This document shows, piece after piece, positions 54,754 to 64,000 of a stretch of 64,000 nt of DNA. The stretch is from Xanthostigma xanthostigma. Lineage: Eukaryota; Arthropoda; Insecta; Raphidioptera; Raphidiidae. Where the stretch lies: contig OY754466.1 of assembly GCA_963575645.1 (NCBI GenBank), positions 36,488,001 through 36,552,000 on the forward strand. Direction: 5' to 3'. How positions within the stretch are numbered: position 1 is the first letter of the stretch; each line of letters starts with the position of its first letter. The translations under genes were made by a program, and so were the position numbers. The notes under the pieces are model-generated. The model searched no databases and had not been told where the DNA came from. It saw only the letters and a program-made list of their open reading frames with translations.

Positions 54754-55654
54754 TTAATGTTGATGTAAAGACAATGAATCCACAGAAACTGACAAGGAAG
54801 CAGGATAAGGAGCCGTCATTTCTGATCTATGTCTGTAATGATGATACGGAGATGATATCGTTGCTGTGGTTACAGGAATTTCTTCTATTCTTTCTAGGTC
54901 AGGAGCAGCACCTGCTGAATTCTGTTTAGAAAGTCTCGGCGCCGTTCGAATCTGCGAGTCGGGATTATTCGAATCGTCGCCCCTGTCCAAACTGAACTGC
55001 CGTTTTAAAAATCTTGCCGGATTACGTTCAGTACTCGATGTCAATTTGCCATCATTCGGAGACAAACATCTATAATGGTTGTAAGGTGTGCTTAGATCAT
55101 CCTCGTCAATCACGCCTACTTTGCGATGTCTCACCGGGTTTCTAAGTCCGCTCTGGTTGCTTAACGACGATGTAGATGCTCCTAACAATGCGGCTGCTAC
55201 TTCGGAAGCAGATATTGGAGTTCCCAGAGACATAGGAGTATCACTGGATGTACTCTTAATGACATTGTTTACTGCACTTTGGAGGGAATATTCAGGAGTG
55301 ATATGATCATCATGTTGTTGTTGTTGCTGTTCGTTGCCCACTTTTTGTGAACTGAACGTTGACATTTTAGAAGTATCGGATGACGAGAAACTCATTCTAG
55401 GATAATCGTTAATATTCTTTTCATCGTGAACCGACGCACTGACTTTAACAGTGGTCTTTGTCGATGTGGTAGTCGATTCTGATGTTTTGTGATCGGTCGT
55501 CGTCGGACATGGCGATAGTCGATCGGCTGGTACACCGAATGAAGAACTGCAATCGTTCGAGGAATTGTCTTCCGAACGACAATTGTTTAAGCTCGGGTTT
55601 TGAGATTTGTGCGTTGTATCTAAGCAGTTGTATTGGATCAAGTTTTCATCAAGT
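54754..55654 (-). CDS. Receptor guanylyl cyclase (Gyc76C-like), C-terminal tail exon
   Basis: Last coding exon, minus strand. It is entered in phase 2 after CTTTTTCAG (55655) and stops at TAA (54756-54754). About 299 residues, beginning LDENLIQYNC after the split Gly codon. The tail is disordered, Ser/Thr-rich, with a poly-Gln run (about 55313-55330). It has a conserved-looking block RNPVRHRKVGVIDEDDLSTP ending YNHYRCLSPN, and basic-Ser motifs (KRQFSLDR, RLSKQNS) that could be kinase targets. A long cytoplasmic tail after the cyclase domain is, as I recall, a feature of insect Gyc76C; other receptor cyclases end soon after the catalytic domain. Confidence 0.8.
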
Positions 55655-55815
55655 CTGAAAAAGTACAGTAAGAAAATTTTGGGTGCGATAATACATCAGA
55701 AATATAGTCACTTGAAACAACTTTTTGAAACAGTAATTTAATTTTTTTTAAGTAAAATTTCCTTAGGCGCGACTTGAGAGTAACTCAAATTTTTTTTCTG
55801 ATGAAAGTAACGTGT

Positions 55816-56043
55816 TTACGCAGTTTCCGCTAATTAAAGACTTCGATTGACAGATGAGGGTATCAAAACGCATCTGTAGAAACCGTCTTGAACGAAAAGT
55901 GAACATAACTACGGACGCCAACTACTTTTGTGATCGGTTTACGCTAATTAAAGGCATCTACTGACAGATGGCGGCATCAAAATGCATCTGTAGAAACCAA
56001 CTTGAACATAAAGTGAAACATAGCTACGGACGCAAACCAATTT
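55816..56043. repeat. Two tandem 114-bp units in a cyclase intron
   Basis: GCTAATTAAAG...GACAGATG...GGTATCAAAACGCATCTGTAG-AAACC recurs 114 bp further on. Both units end ...GTGAA(A)CATA-CTACGGACGC. Confidence 0.7.
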
Positions 56044-56659
56044 GTGTGCGCTAACAAAGGTTTAAGATTAATCTTTGTAGTAATACCTGCCACAAACGTC
56101 AAAGAAGTTTTACTTCAATCGCGCGCAAAATTACATGCACTCATTGTTTTACCTTTGTATACATTCCGAAAAAAACATTTTGCAGTTTTTTTTATCTTTG
56201 AAGTTTTACAGTTTATTTTCAAGATATAAATTTTTATAATTTTTTAACTAAAAACCCTAAGGTTTGCATTTTAAAATTGCAATACTATATCTAGTCAAAA
56301 TTAAAAGAGAATTACGACTATTTGCACTCAAAAGTGTTTTCAGTCGATATGTAAAAATTGTACTTACCCATGACTTTCACTGTAGGCATGCGAAAGAGAA
56401 ACACTATTCAACAACTTGCATACAATGATATAACATACATAATTTTTTATTTTTTTATTTAAATAATGAACCTAAATAACAGGATGTAAAAATTAGACCA
56501 ATGGATAATTACTCTAACTTTGTTACGTAACTGTAAATCTTGCTTCAAAATTTAAAATGATGAAAAATGACTAATAATATTTAAACATTGAATTTAAATT
56601 AAGACTTTTGCTCCTTTATTTCGAACGCACTTGAGTCTGTAGCGCGTTCCCTAATGTTT
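56044..56659. other. Intron sequence
   Basis: AT-rich, no element or exon recognised. Confidence 0.4.
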
Positions 56660-57202
56660 ACAGGAAAAGATCCCGCACAAACCTTATGGGATTTGGTTTT
56701 CGGTTAAATTAATCGAAACTGGCTTTATTTTATAGCGTAAAGGTCATTAAGTAAAAGTGTTTATGGGTGCATAGAATAAAAATCAATAGATTTTTAGCTA
56801 TACTGATATGTTTAGCGAGATTTTAGATATAGGGATATCCATTGAATAAACAAACATGTTCTATGTTCATCTTTTGTGCTTTATTTTTAGAAATAGAAAA
56901 ATAGTCGAAAACTAGGTAACGTTGGAAGGTGTCAGCCTGTATAAAATAATAATGTCATATTCGGATTCAGTGCACTCGAAAACATACTTCTACAGCTTAG
57001 GATTTTTTTAAGATTGTGAATTCAATGGATATACCGATATCTAAAATCTCGCGAAACATACATGTAGCTAAGAATCTATTGGTTTTCAGGCTATGCGTCC
57101 ATGAACACTTTTTCTTAGTGACGTTTAAACTATAAAATAAAACCACTTTCGATCAATTTAACCGAGAACCAAATCCCATAAGGTTTGTGCGGAGTCCTTT
57201 CA
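56660..57202. mobile_element. Foldback element in a cyclase intron
   Basis: CGCACAAACCTTATGGGATT...GGTTAAATTAATCGAAA pairs with TTTCGATCAATTTAACCG...AATCCCATAAGGTTTGTGCG. The arms are about 190 bp (also ATAGATTTTTAGCTA and TGAATTCAATGGATAT...TAAAATCTCG), with a ~150-bp centre. Confidence 0.7.
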
Positions 57203-57411
57203 ATTTACAGTACAGTCGAGACGCATTTGCACCAAATTGAATTTTCAAAGGGTTTAATAGCTGGCCACTTGCAGCTTCATTAATATGCTAAATAACCTTC
57301 ACCTAGTTTTCTATATAAGTAAATTAATCAACAGTTTCTAGGGCTCAGAAAATATTTCAATAGGAAGGTACTGCTTTTCGACAGAAGAAAGCGATACGCG
57401 ACACATTAATT

Positions 57412-57875
57412 CAGTGGTTCCTAAAGTGGTCCCTACGGACCCAAGGGGTCCCTGGGATCATTCAGGGGGTCCTTGAAAAATTAAAAACGATGTTGGGGTC
57501 TCTGAACAACGTCAGTGGGTCCGCGCAAGATTTAATATAAAATAAAAAAAATTGTGACACATTTTATTAACTGAAAAAAAAAGAAACCGACTAGAAATTA
57601 GTACTCGTGGGGATTTGTGGTTGCTACTTACAAACATTGAGCCGGACATAAATGCACTCATAACATCCAATCAGATTCATGCAAGTCATTGTATTTTAAA
57701 ACAAAAGTTATAATTTCAATAAATACTTTTTCAACAAAATGTTTTATTCATATTTTATTTTTACGTCACCATTTACCATTCAAGTCATCAAAGTTAAATT
57801 TGTTTACCCAGGGTCCGTGGGCAAATTTTGACTATGAAAAGGGGTTCGTGGACCAAAAGAGTTTGGGAACCACTG
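57412..57875. mobile_element. hAT MITE, TIR CAGTGGTTCC
   Basis: CAGTGGTTCCTAAA and TTTGGGAACCACTG are flanked by CATTAATT (57404-57411) and CATTAAAT (57876-57883), a 7/8 match to an 8-bp duplication. 464 bp; internal GGGGTCC repeats. Confidence 0.8.
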
Positions 57876-58065
57876 CATTAAATGAAATTGAACATTAAAC
57901 AGTTTCAGTTGAGTGATCGTGTCGTGCGATCGTCAGCGTCTGCACATGTGTCGGTTGAAATCTCTCATCGTAGTCGCAAGCTTCGAAAGACTACCATAAA
58001 TGAGTGCGAATGCGAATATTTGTTACATCACTAGTGGATGACACGATGATAAAGTGTACACTTAC

Positions 58066-58243
58066 CCAATAGCAGGCGGTGTGGGTAACGGTTTGTCAAA
58101 CCCATCCTTTCCGAGAAGCCAGTAGGTGTGCATACAGCCCTTACCCTTGACCTCGATGGGACCGCGGTGTTCGAGGTGGTATCCACCTGCCTGCTCGAGT
58201 TTATCTTTGGTTGCTTGAGATAGATGGATGCGCCAGGGTGACC
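58066..58243 (-). CDS. Receptor guanylyl cyclase, end of catalytic domain
   Basis: Minus-strand exon after ATTAATGCACAG (58244), entered in phase 1 and left in phase 2 at GTAAGT. It encodes GSPWRIHLSQATKDKL, GGYHLEHRGPIEVKGKGCMH and TYWLLGKDGFDKPLPTPPAIG. This is the C-terminal end of the class III nucleotidyl cyclase domain: (S/T)G.PWRIH, RG.I.VKGKG and TYWL are near-invariant in membrane guanylyl cyclases. The enzyme makes cGMP from GTP on the cytoplasmic side of the plasma membrane in response to extracellular ligand. Confidence 0.93.
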
Positions 58244-58513
58244 CTGTGCATTAATTATATACAGGCGTACTAAAGTGAATTTATTGTAAATTATAGACAC
58301 TCAACATCTACTGAACATGTACCTATAATGAAATATATACTTACTAAGATTACGTCATATAAATATTAAAAAGTTATTTATTTTGTTTATTATACATTTT
58401 TAAAATTAACAAAATATAGATAGATTTGTCATTTTTTGTTAACTTTAAAAAAATATGTATAAAAAACAAAATAAACAATTTTTAATAACTTTTATAACGT
58501 GATCTTGAGTATA

Positions 58514-58931
58514 CAGGTGACCGCTAATTGCTCGTATTCCTTTCGGGAGAAGAATCTATGACTAATTTAGGATGCTTTAACCTTATCACTTGAGGGCCGG
58601 AAATGCGTCATTTTTTTATGATGACACTTCTGCGAAGAATTTTTATTTTATTTTTTTTTCATTTATTGTAAGTTTTAACACATAACATAAAATCTAACAG
58701 TAAATTTCGTGGTTTTTTGCTTTAGGAAGGTTGGCCAATTAGTTAGTTATCAGATCATGGCTAAATTCAGGCCAAAAAGTAGGAAAAATCGGAATTTTGT
58801 AAAAAGAAAACCGAAGTAGATTTTCTCGAAAATGACGCATTTCCGACACCCAAGAGATAGAAGTTAAATCATTCCAAATTAGTCATAGTTTCTTCTCCTG
58901 AGAGGAATACGAGCAATTACCGGTCACCCTG
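58514..58931. mobile_element. Palindromic MITE, TA flanked
   Basis: CAGGTGACCGCTAATTGCTCG is inverted as CGAGCAATTACCGGTCACCCTG, with TA on both sides. The arms run on through ATTCCTTTCGGGAGAAGAA and beyond (GACTAATTTAGGATG). 418 bp, in a cyclase intron. Confidence 0.75.
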
Positions 58932-59554
58932 TATATGTAAAAAGGGCTCCACGAAGCAAAAAATTTATAGGTCAATTATTTAAACATTTTTTGTCGTTGG
59001 CAATGGAGACGGTTTTTCGAAAAAAAAATAGTTAACAATAGCGTCACTTTCTTAAAAATAAATAAAAAAAAATTTCAACGGAACTTTATTCTTTCAAGTG
59101 TTAAGATGACATCATAATTTATTCAAATTTTTAAATTGTTATTTAATACTATAAATATATATAAATATTTTATGTGCTGTACTCTCTCAAAGGCTGTGCG
59201 CTCGAGCTGTAACGGCCGCGCGAAACTCTATTTTCAACGTTAAATTAAAACTATAAATAATAGAGGTAGAGTCCTCGGAGATGGGACTTATTGGAGATTT
59301 CCTCCTCTTTAAGAATCTTTTTGCGATTTGCCCATCGCATATAGTTTTTGAGATATTAGCGAAAAACTAAATGCCTTTTTTCTTTCATCTTAATTTGTTT
59401 AAAACTTTTGCAATTTCTTATGTGCTAATAAAATATTTTAATACATTTTTCTAGACGTCATTCCGAATCCAATGAGCCATCGGTCATTGTTGTACTAGCT
59501 AATTCAAGCCTTAACACGTTTTTGAGTTTGTGAACTAGACTATAAGAAAATAAT
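58932..59554. other. Intron sequence
   Basis: AT-rich; no element or exon recognised. Confidence 0.4.
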
Positions 59555-60235
59555 TGTCTGTTAACGCATGCGGTGGCGCGGATAACGGCTAGTATTAAAC
59601 ACGATATTTGCTATTCGTTTGCATATGTAAAAATTAACCAAAGCATGTCTGTCAGCACTCAGCTACCTAACTAATTTCTTTTTGGCAGATCTGCAGAACA
59701 AAAAATCAGCTTATTTTTTATTTTCAAAATATTTCTGAAATTATAAAGTTTAGAGGAAAAATTTCCTCACAAAACGTACTTTGAAAAATAAACAGAAAAA
59801 TATACCATTATAATAGTATAAAAACAAAATTATAGCGCATATCTCTTCTGTGCATGCGTCGACCTTTACCAAAAACCATAGAGCTCTTCATATTTGCTTG
59901 CCAAACATCTTACCAAAATTTGGTTTCGAGCCGCTCAGCCGTTTGACCTGTAGTCTGAAAAAAATGACGGCCAGATCTGTTAGGTACATATACAGATTAA
60001 AGAGCTGAGCGGATCGCAACCAAATTTTGGGAGATTGTTTGATATGCAAATGTGAAAAGCCCTATTGTTTTTGGGGAAAATAGGCATATGCTATAACGCT
60101 GATTTTGTATAACAATGGTATACTTTTCCCAACGGTTAATTATTATATTAATTTTCAAAAAACAAATTTTCGGTAATATTTTGAGAATAAAAAAATCAAA
60201 TGTTCTTCGGTTCTGCAAAAAACAGAAACTGATAT
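59555..60235. mobile_element. Two helentron-like fragments head to head
   Basis: 59560-59960 runs in the same sense as 256-900 (GCGGATAACGGCTAGTATT, one TGTGCATGCGTCGAC unit, AAATTTGGTTTCGAGCCGC). 60000-60235 is inverted (GAGCGGATCGCAACCAAATTTTGG...). Diverged and fragmentary. Confidence 0.5.
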
Positions 60236-60775
60236 TTTTTTTTTCAATATCTCACTTTGCCATCCCTCACTATAAAAACATCTGGATGCAAGCGTTTTTT
60301 TTTTTAATGGATAAAAGTACTAAAATAGCTTTAATTAAAATGAAGATGATTTTATTAGAATGCTACAAACCTCGAATGCAAGAAATTTTGGCATCTCTTC
60401 AGACTAAATGAGGATCAATTTACGTTTTTTTCTAACTAATTAATAATTACTATAATTATAACAACCGATTTTATTTCTATGATATGTCTTGAAAACATCT
60501 TCCCGAGGTCAATTTGAAATACAAATTGACGCAAATTTTCAGTTTTATAACTAAACGTCTATTCTGATTATAAAGTTGAAAGTTCTAATCGAAACTTTGA
60601 AAGTTTATGTAAGATCAATTTAAATTTGTAATTATTTGTATATAAGTTTGAAAGGTTCAATTTCGGTCCTATGCTCTAACTTTCTAAGCAGGTACATTTT
60701 AATTAAAACTTTAAGCCTACCGACGATCGAATTCTTCAAAAATTCAATTATAGACAATCTAATTAGTTTTCAGTA
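60236..60775. other. Intron sequence
   Basis: AT-rich, nothing recognised. Confidence 0.4.
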
Positions 60776-60934
60776 AGTTTGTTCCAAGCAGTCAGCAAAC
60801 GGTAACGAAACCGTCACCCGCATGCACAGTAGCTAAAACTAAGCTGTTTGTGGCGATTTTGGAACGCGTTTTATCTACTGCGCCCATATGCGGGTGACGG
60901 TTTCGTTACCGTTTGCTGGCTGCTTGGAACAAAC
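60776..60934. mobile_element. ~159-bp MITE, TA flanked (family copy 3)
   Basis: AGTTTGTTCCAAGCAGTCAGC is inverted as GCTGGCTGCTTGGAACAAACT. The arms are the best preserved of the three copies (12636, 29038, here). Confidence 0.75.
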
Positions 60935-61050
60935 TAAATATTGTTGCGCGCCCCTATTGGGACAACTATGGGCTCCATTTTAATTTTAAAGAACAAAATT
61001 ATTCACGAATTTTCTGCGGTAACATGTCGTTCAAATTTTAAAAGATATTA

Positions 61051-61296
61051 AAAAAAATAAGTTCAAAAACTAAAACTCGACTACTGAAAAGTATGAAACA
61101 AGAAAATATTCTCGTCTGAGGATAGCTGTGGTCATAAGCTCTACATCTAGCTATACATCTAGAAAGGCATCACATATATGAGATGGCATACGACCACGGC
61201 TATCCTCAGATGAGAATATTTTTTTTTGTTTCATACTTTTCTGTAGTCAGGTTTTAGTTTTTTATTTAAATTATTTTTTTTGAACTTATTTTTTAT
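61051..61296. mobile_element. Foldback MITE
   Basis: AATAAGTTCAAAAACTAAAAC...CTCGTCTGAGGATAGC pairs with GCTATCCTCAGATGAGAATA...AGTTTTTTATTTAAATT...GAACTTATT. The centre contains ATCTAGCTATACATCTAG. Confidence 0.7.
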
Positions 61297-61299
61297 TTT

Positions 61300-61898
61300 T
61301 TTTATTTGTTTTCAATTTTCTCACCTCTGGGACTAAAATTCAAAAATAAATGTAGCCTATGTTACCCGGGCTAACGAATCAATTGATACCTTATTTATCA
61401 AAATCAGATGAATAGTTTTGGCGCTACGGTGGAACATCCGTAAATACAAACATACATAGACTGCCGCAGTCGGGTAAAAATAGCTCTGGGTATAGTTCAG
61501 TTATTTCCCTAGTCTTACCCTGCCGCCAAGCCTAAAGATGAATGTATTGTTACACTGATGTGATTTATGTATAAGCAAATGATGCAATTTGAACACTTCT
61601 TTGAAGGATCGCCTAAAAGACTTGTTAAAAGTACTAATATTTCAACTAGAGTTGTGAACCTGGTGGAAAACGTGCTTATAACGACGCGACCAATATGAAC
61701 TGTCAACAGCTTTCAAAGAGTGCTTTTGATCATTATTATGTAACACGTTCCATAGGTTCTTATTTAAGATCTAATCATTTTGATTGCAGCTTGTTAACTA
61801 TTGCTTTGATGTCACAAGAGATAAAATGCGAGCTGTCAAATATACGGAGTGTCCAACATTTTATGTTATATTCTACCCATTCAACCAAGTAAAAAAAT
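61300..61898. other. Intron sequence
   Basis: Possible repeat debris (TTACCCGGGCTAACGAATC, 61372-61390). No exon. Confidence 0.4.
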
Positions 61899-62935
61899 TC
61901 CAGCCACTTGGATGATGAAAACATTCCAAAAAATTGATCTTTGAAATATTATAATACAGGGTGAGTTTTAAGTTGATGCTTTTTTTTACAGCGTGTAAAA
62001 ATCAAATAGACGAGCAAATATTTCAAATAGTTTTTTTATCAAAACTCAAAAATAAGAGAGAAACAGCCTTTCGAAGTTTAAATAAATTTTATTAAATTTT
62101 CTTTAATTTTGAGGTCGGTCCTGGGGTTATATTATGTCACTATGGAAATAAGTTGTTATTATCGCTACTACAAGCATGTACAAAGCATGGCTACGGCGCA
62201 CGCATCTTTGTGTCCAACAAAACGGGGACAACTTCGAACAATTTCTGTGAATACTTGATAATAATAACATATTTCCATAGTGACATAATATAAATCCAGG
62301 ACCGACCTCAAAATTAAAGAAAATTTAATAAAATTTATTTAAACTTCAAAAGGCTGTTTCTCTCTTATTTTTGAGTTTTGATAAAAAAACTATTTGAAAT
62401 ATTTGCTCGTCTATTTGATTTTTAGACGCTGTAAGAAAAAAAGCATCAACTCACCCTGTAGAGAGAAAATTTTCTGTTAGCGTGTATGGTGACATGGGTA
62501 ACGACTAGTATTAATACTATATTTGCTATTGGTTTACATGGTAACATAATTTAAATTAGAAATTAACCAACTACCTAACTAATTTATTTTTGAAAGGTCT
62601 ACAGAACAAAAGAACAGCTGAATTTTTTTATTTCCAAATTATTTCAGAAACTATAAAGCCTAGAAAAAAATTTCACAAAACTTTCTTATATAAATAAATA
62701 AAATAATAAACCGTTATGAAAAGTATACCAATATTTCCGAAACTATAAAGTTTAGAAAAATTTTTTTTGACAAAACTTCCTTGAAAAAATAAATAGAATA
62801 ATAAGCCGTTATGAAAATTATACCATTATTATATAAAAAACAACGTTATATCACATATCTTTTCTGTGCATGCGCCGATTTTTCCCAAAAACAATCCTTC
62901 ATATTTGCATTCCAAACATTCTCTCAAAATTAGTA
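61899..62935 (+). mobile_element. Helentron-like copy interrupted by a palindromic MITE
   Basis: TTCCAGCCACTTGGATGATG at 61899 is the usual start. After the MITE the element resumes (GGTGACATGGGTAACGACTAG) and ends in a unit with GTGCATGCGCCGATTTTTCCC. The distal hairpin end is missing. A stretch CCGAAACTATAAAGTTTAG...AATAAGCCGTTATGAAAA is duplicated at 62640-62720 and 62740-62820. Another start (CCAGTCAATTAGGCGAAGGG) is at 63551. Confidence 0.55.
61957..62458. mobile_element. ~500-bp palindromic MITE, copy 3 (complete, TA flanked)
   Basis: CAGGGTGAGTTTTAAGTTGATG at the left and CATCAACTCACCCTG at the right, with TA on both sides. Arms of ~200 bp include AATCAAATAGACGAGCAAATA and AAAATAAGAGAGAAACAGCC. 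The CAGGGTG end with TA is typical of Tc1/mariner-like MITEs. Confidence 0.8.
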
Positions 62936-63554
<619 letters not shown>

Positions 63555-63589
63555 TCAATTAGGCGAAGGGATCATTCTAACTTAAAAAA

Positions 63590-64000
63590 ATATAGTTTAA
63601 AAAAAACTAAAAAACACGCTTTATATCGAACTAAAAAGTAAAAAATAATTTTTTTAAAATAAGCTTAAAAAGCGTGGGGCGCTTTGTTCCACATTTTCGT
63701 ACATCGAGCGCCCAACGCTTTTTAAGCTTATTTTAAAAAAATTATTTTTTACTTTTTAGTTCGATATAAAGCGTGTTTTTTAGTTTTTTTTAAACTATAT
63801 TTTATTTTTCACTTTTTAGTTTGAGGATCTATAAAAGAATTTATTAATCCTGGGGGTCCTAATAAGGATAATGGGAAACTGTTATCAAATTATTGCATTG
63901 TCATCGGTCCTTGATACGTATGCAAAGTTTCAAATTAATCAGACTTCGGGAAATTGGTGAAAATTATGCTCAAAGATTCCGTTACATGCATACATACATA
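63590..64000. repeat. Palindrome plus inverted 170-bp repeat (composite unit, second copy)
   Basis: 63590-63800 is the same palindrome as 35115-35345. It is followed by TAGTTTGAGGATCTATAAAAG and an inverted copy of the 170-bp repeat that runs off the window edge. Relative to 34.9-35.3 kb the whole unit is reversed. Confidence 0.75.

Noticed and set aside
54866..55306. Plus-strand frames
   Set aside because: Antisense to the guanylyl cyclase tail exon, which has splice sites and family context.

Overview
The window looks like a piece of an insect nuclear genome. It is AT-rich, its genes are split by introns with GT/AG junctions, and it carries three recognisable insect genes embedded in a dense layer of nested transposons. 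Several repeat tails (for example ...GAGTCCGACTCACACTTG and ...GAAACCGGGCGGGACCGCTAGT) are ones I associate from memory with moth and butterfly genomes. Lepidoptera is therefore my best guess, but I hold the order loosely.

Layout. (1) 1-9 kb: the 3' coding exons of the GATA factor pannier on the + strand: N-finger exon 3281-3453, C-finger exon 5705-5990, terminal exon 7311-7645. MITEs, a ~120-bp tandem array and interspersed repeats sit in the introns, and nested hAT-like elements follow the stop. (2) 9-21 kb: almost entirely nested TIR elements, foldbacks, tRNA-headed SINEs and tandem repeats. (3) 21.8-29.6 kb: five + strand exons of a small NR2E-type nuclear receptor, best matched to Hr83. 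All four internal junctions are phase 1, and together they give the DNA-binding domain, hinge, ligand-binding domain and stop. (4) 30-36 kb: a dead LINE 3' end, a TIR element containing a 1.3-kb foldback and a cluster of ~170-bp direct and inverted repeats, and one unassigned possible - strand exon. (5) 36.4-45.5 kb: a TTAA-flanked DNA transposon with the remains of a THAP-domain transposase, which I read as Kolobok-like. It is split by a complete Ty3/gypsy LTR retrotransposon (37079-43941) with 827-bp LTRs and a clear -1 frameshift signal between gag and pol. (6) 45.5-54 kb: MITEs and foldbacks. (7) 54.7-63.5 kb: the three last coding exons, on the - strand, of a receptor-type guanylyl cyclase resembling Gyc76C. 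The gene continues past the right edge.

The three host genes are independent developmental or signalling genes and form no evident functional cluster. The rest of the window is a record of repeated insertion of one mobile element into another. The most informative parts are the THAP transposon with the retroelement in its intron, the frameshift signal, and a helentron-like family carrying variable tandem arrays of a GCGCATGCGC-containing unit.
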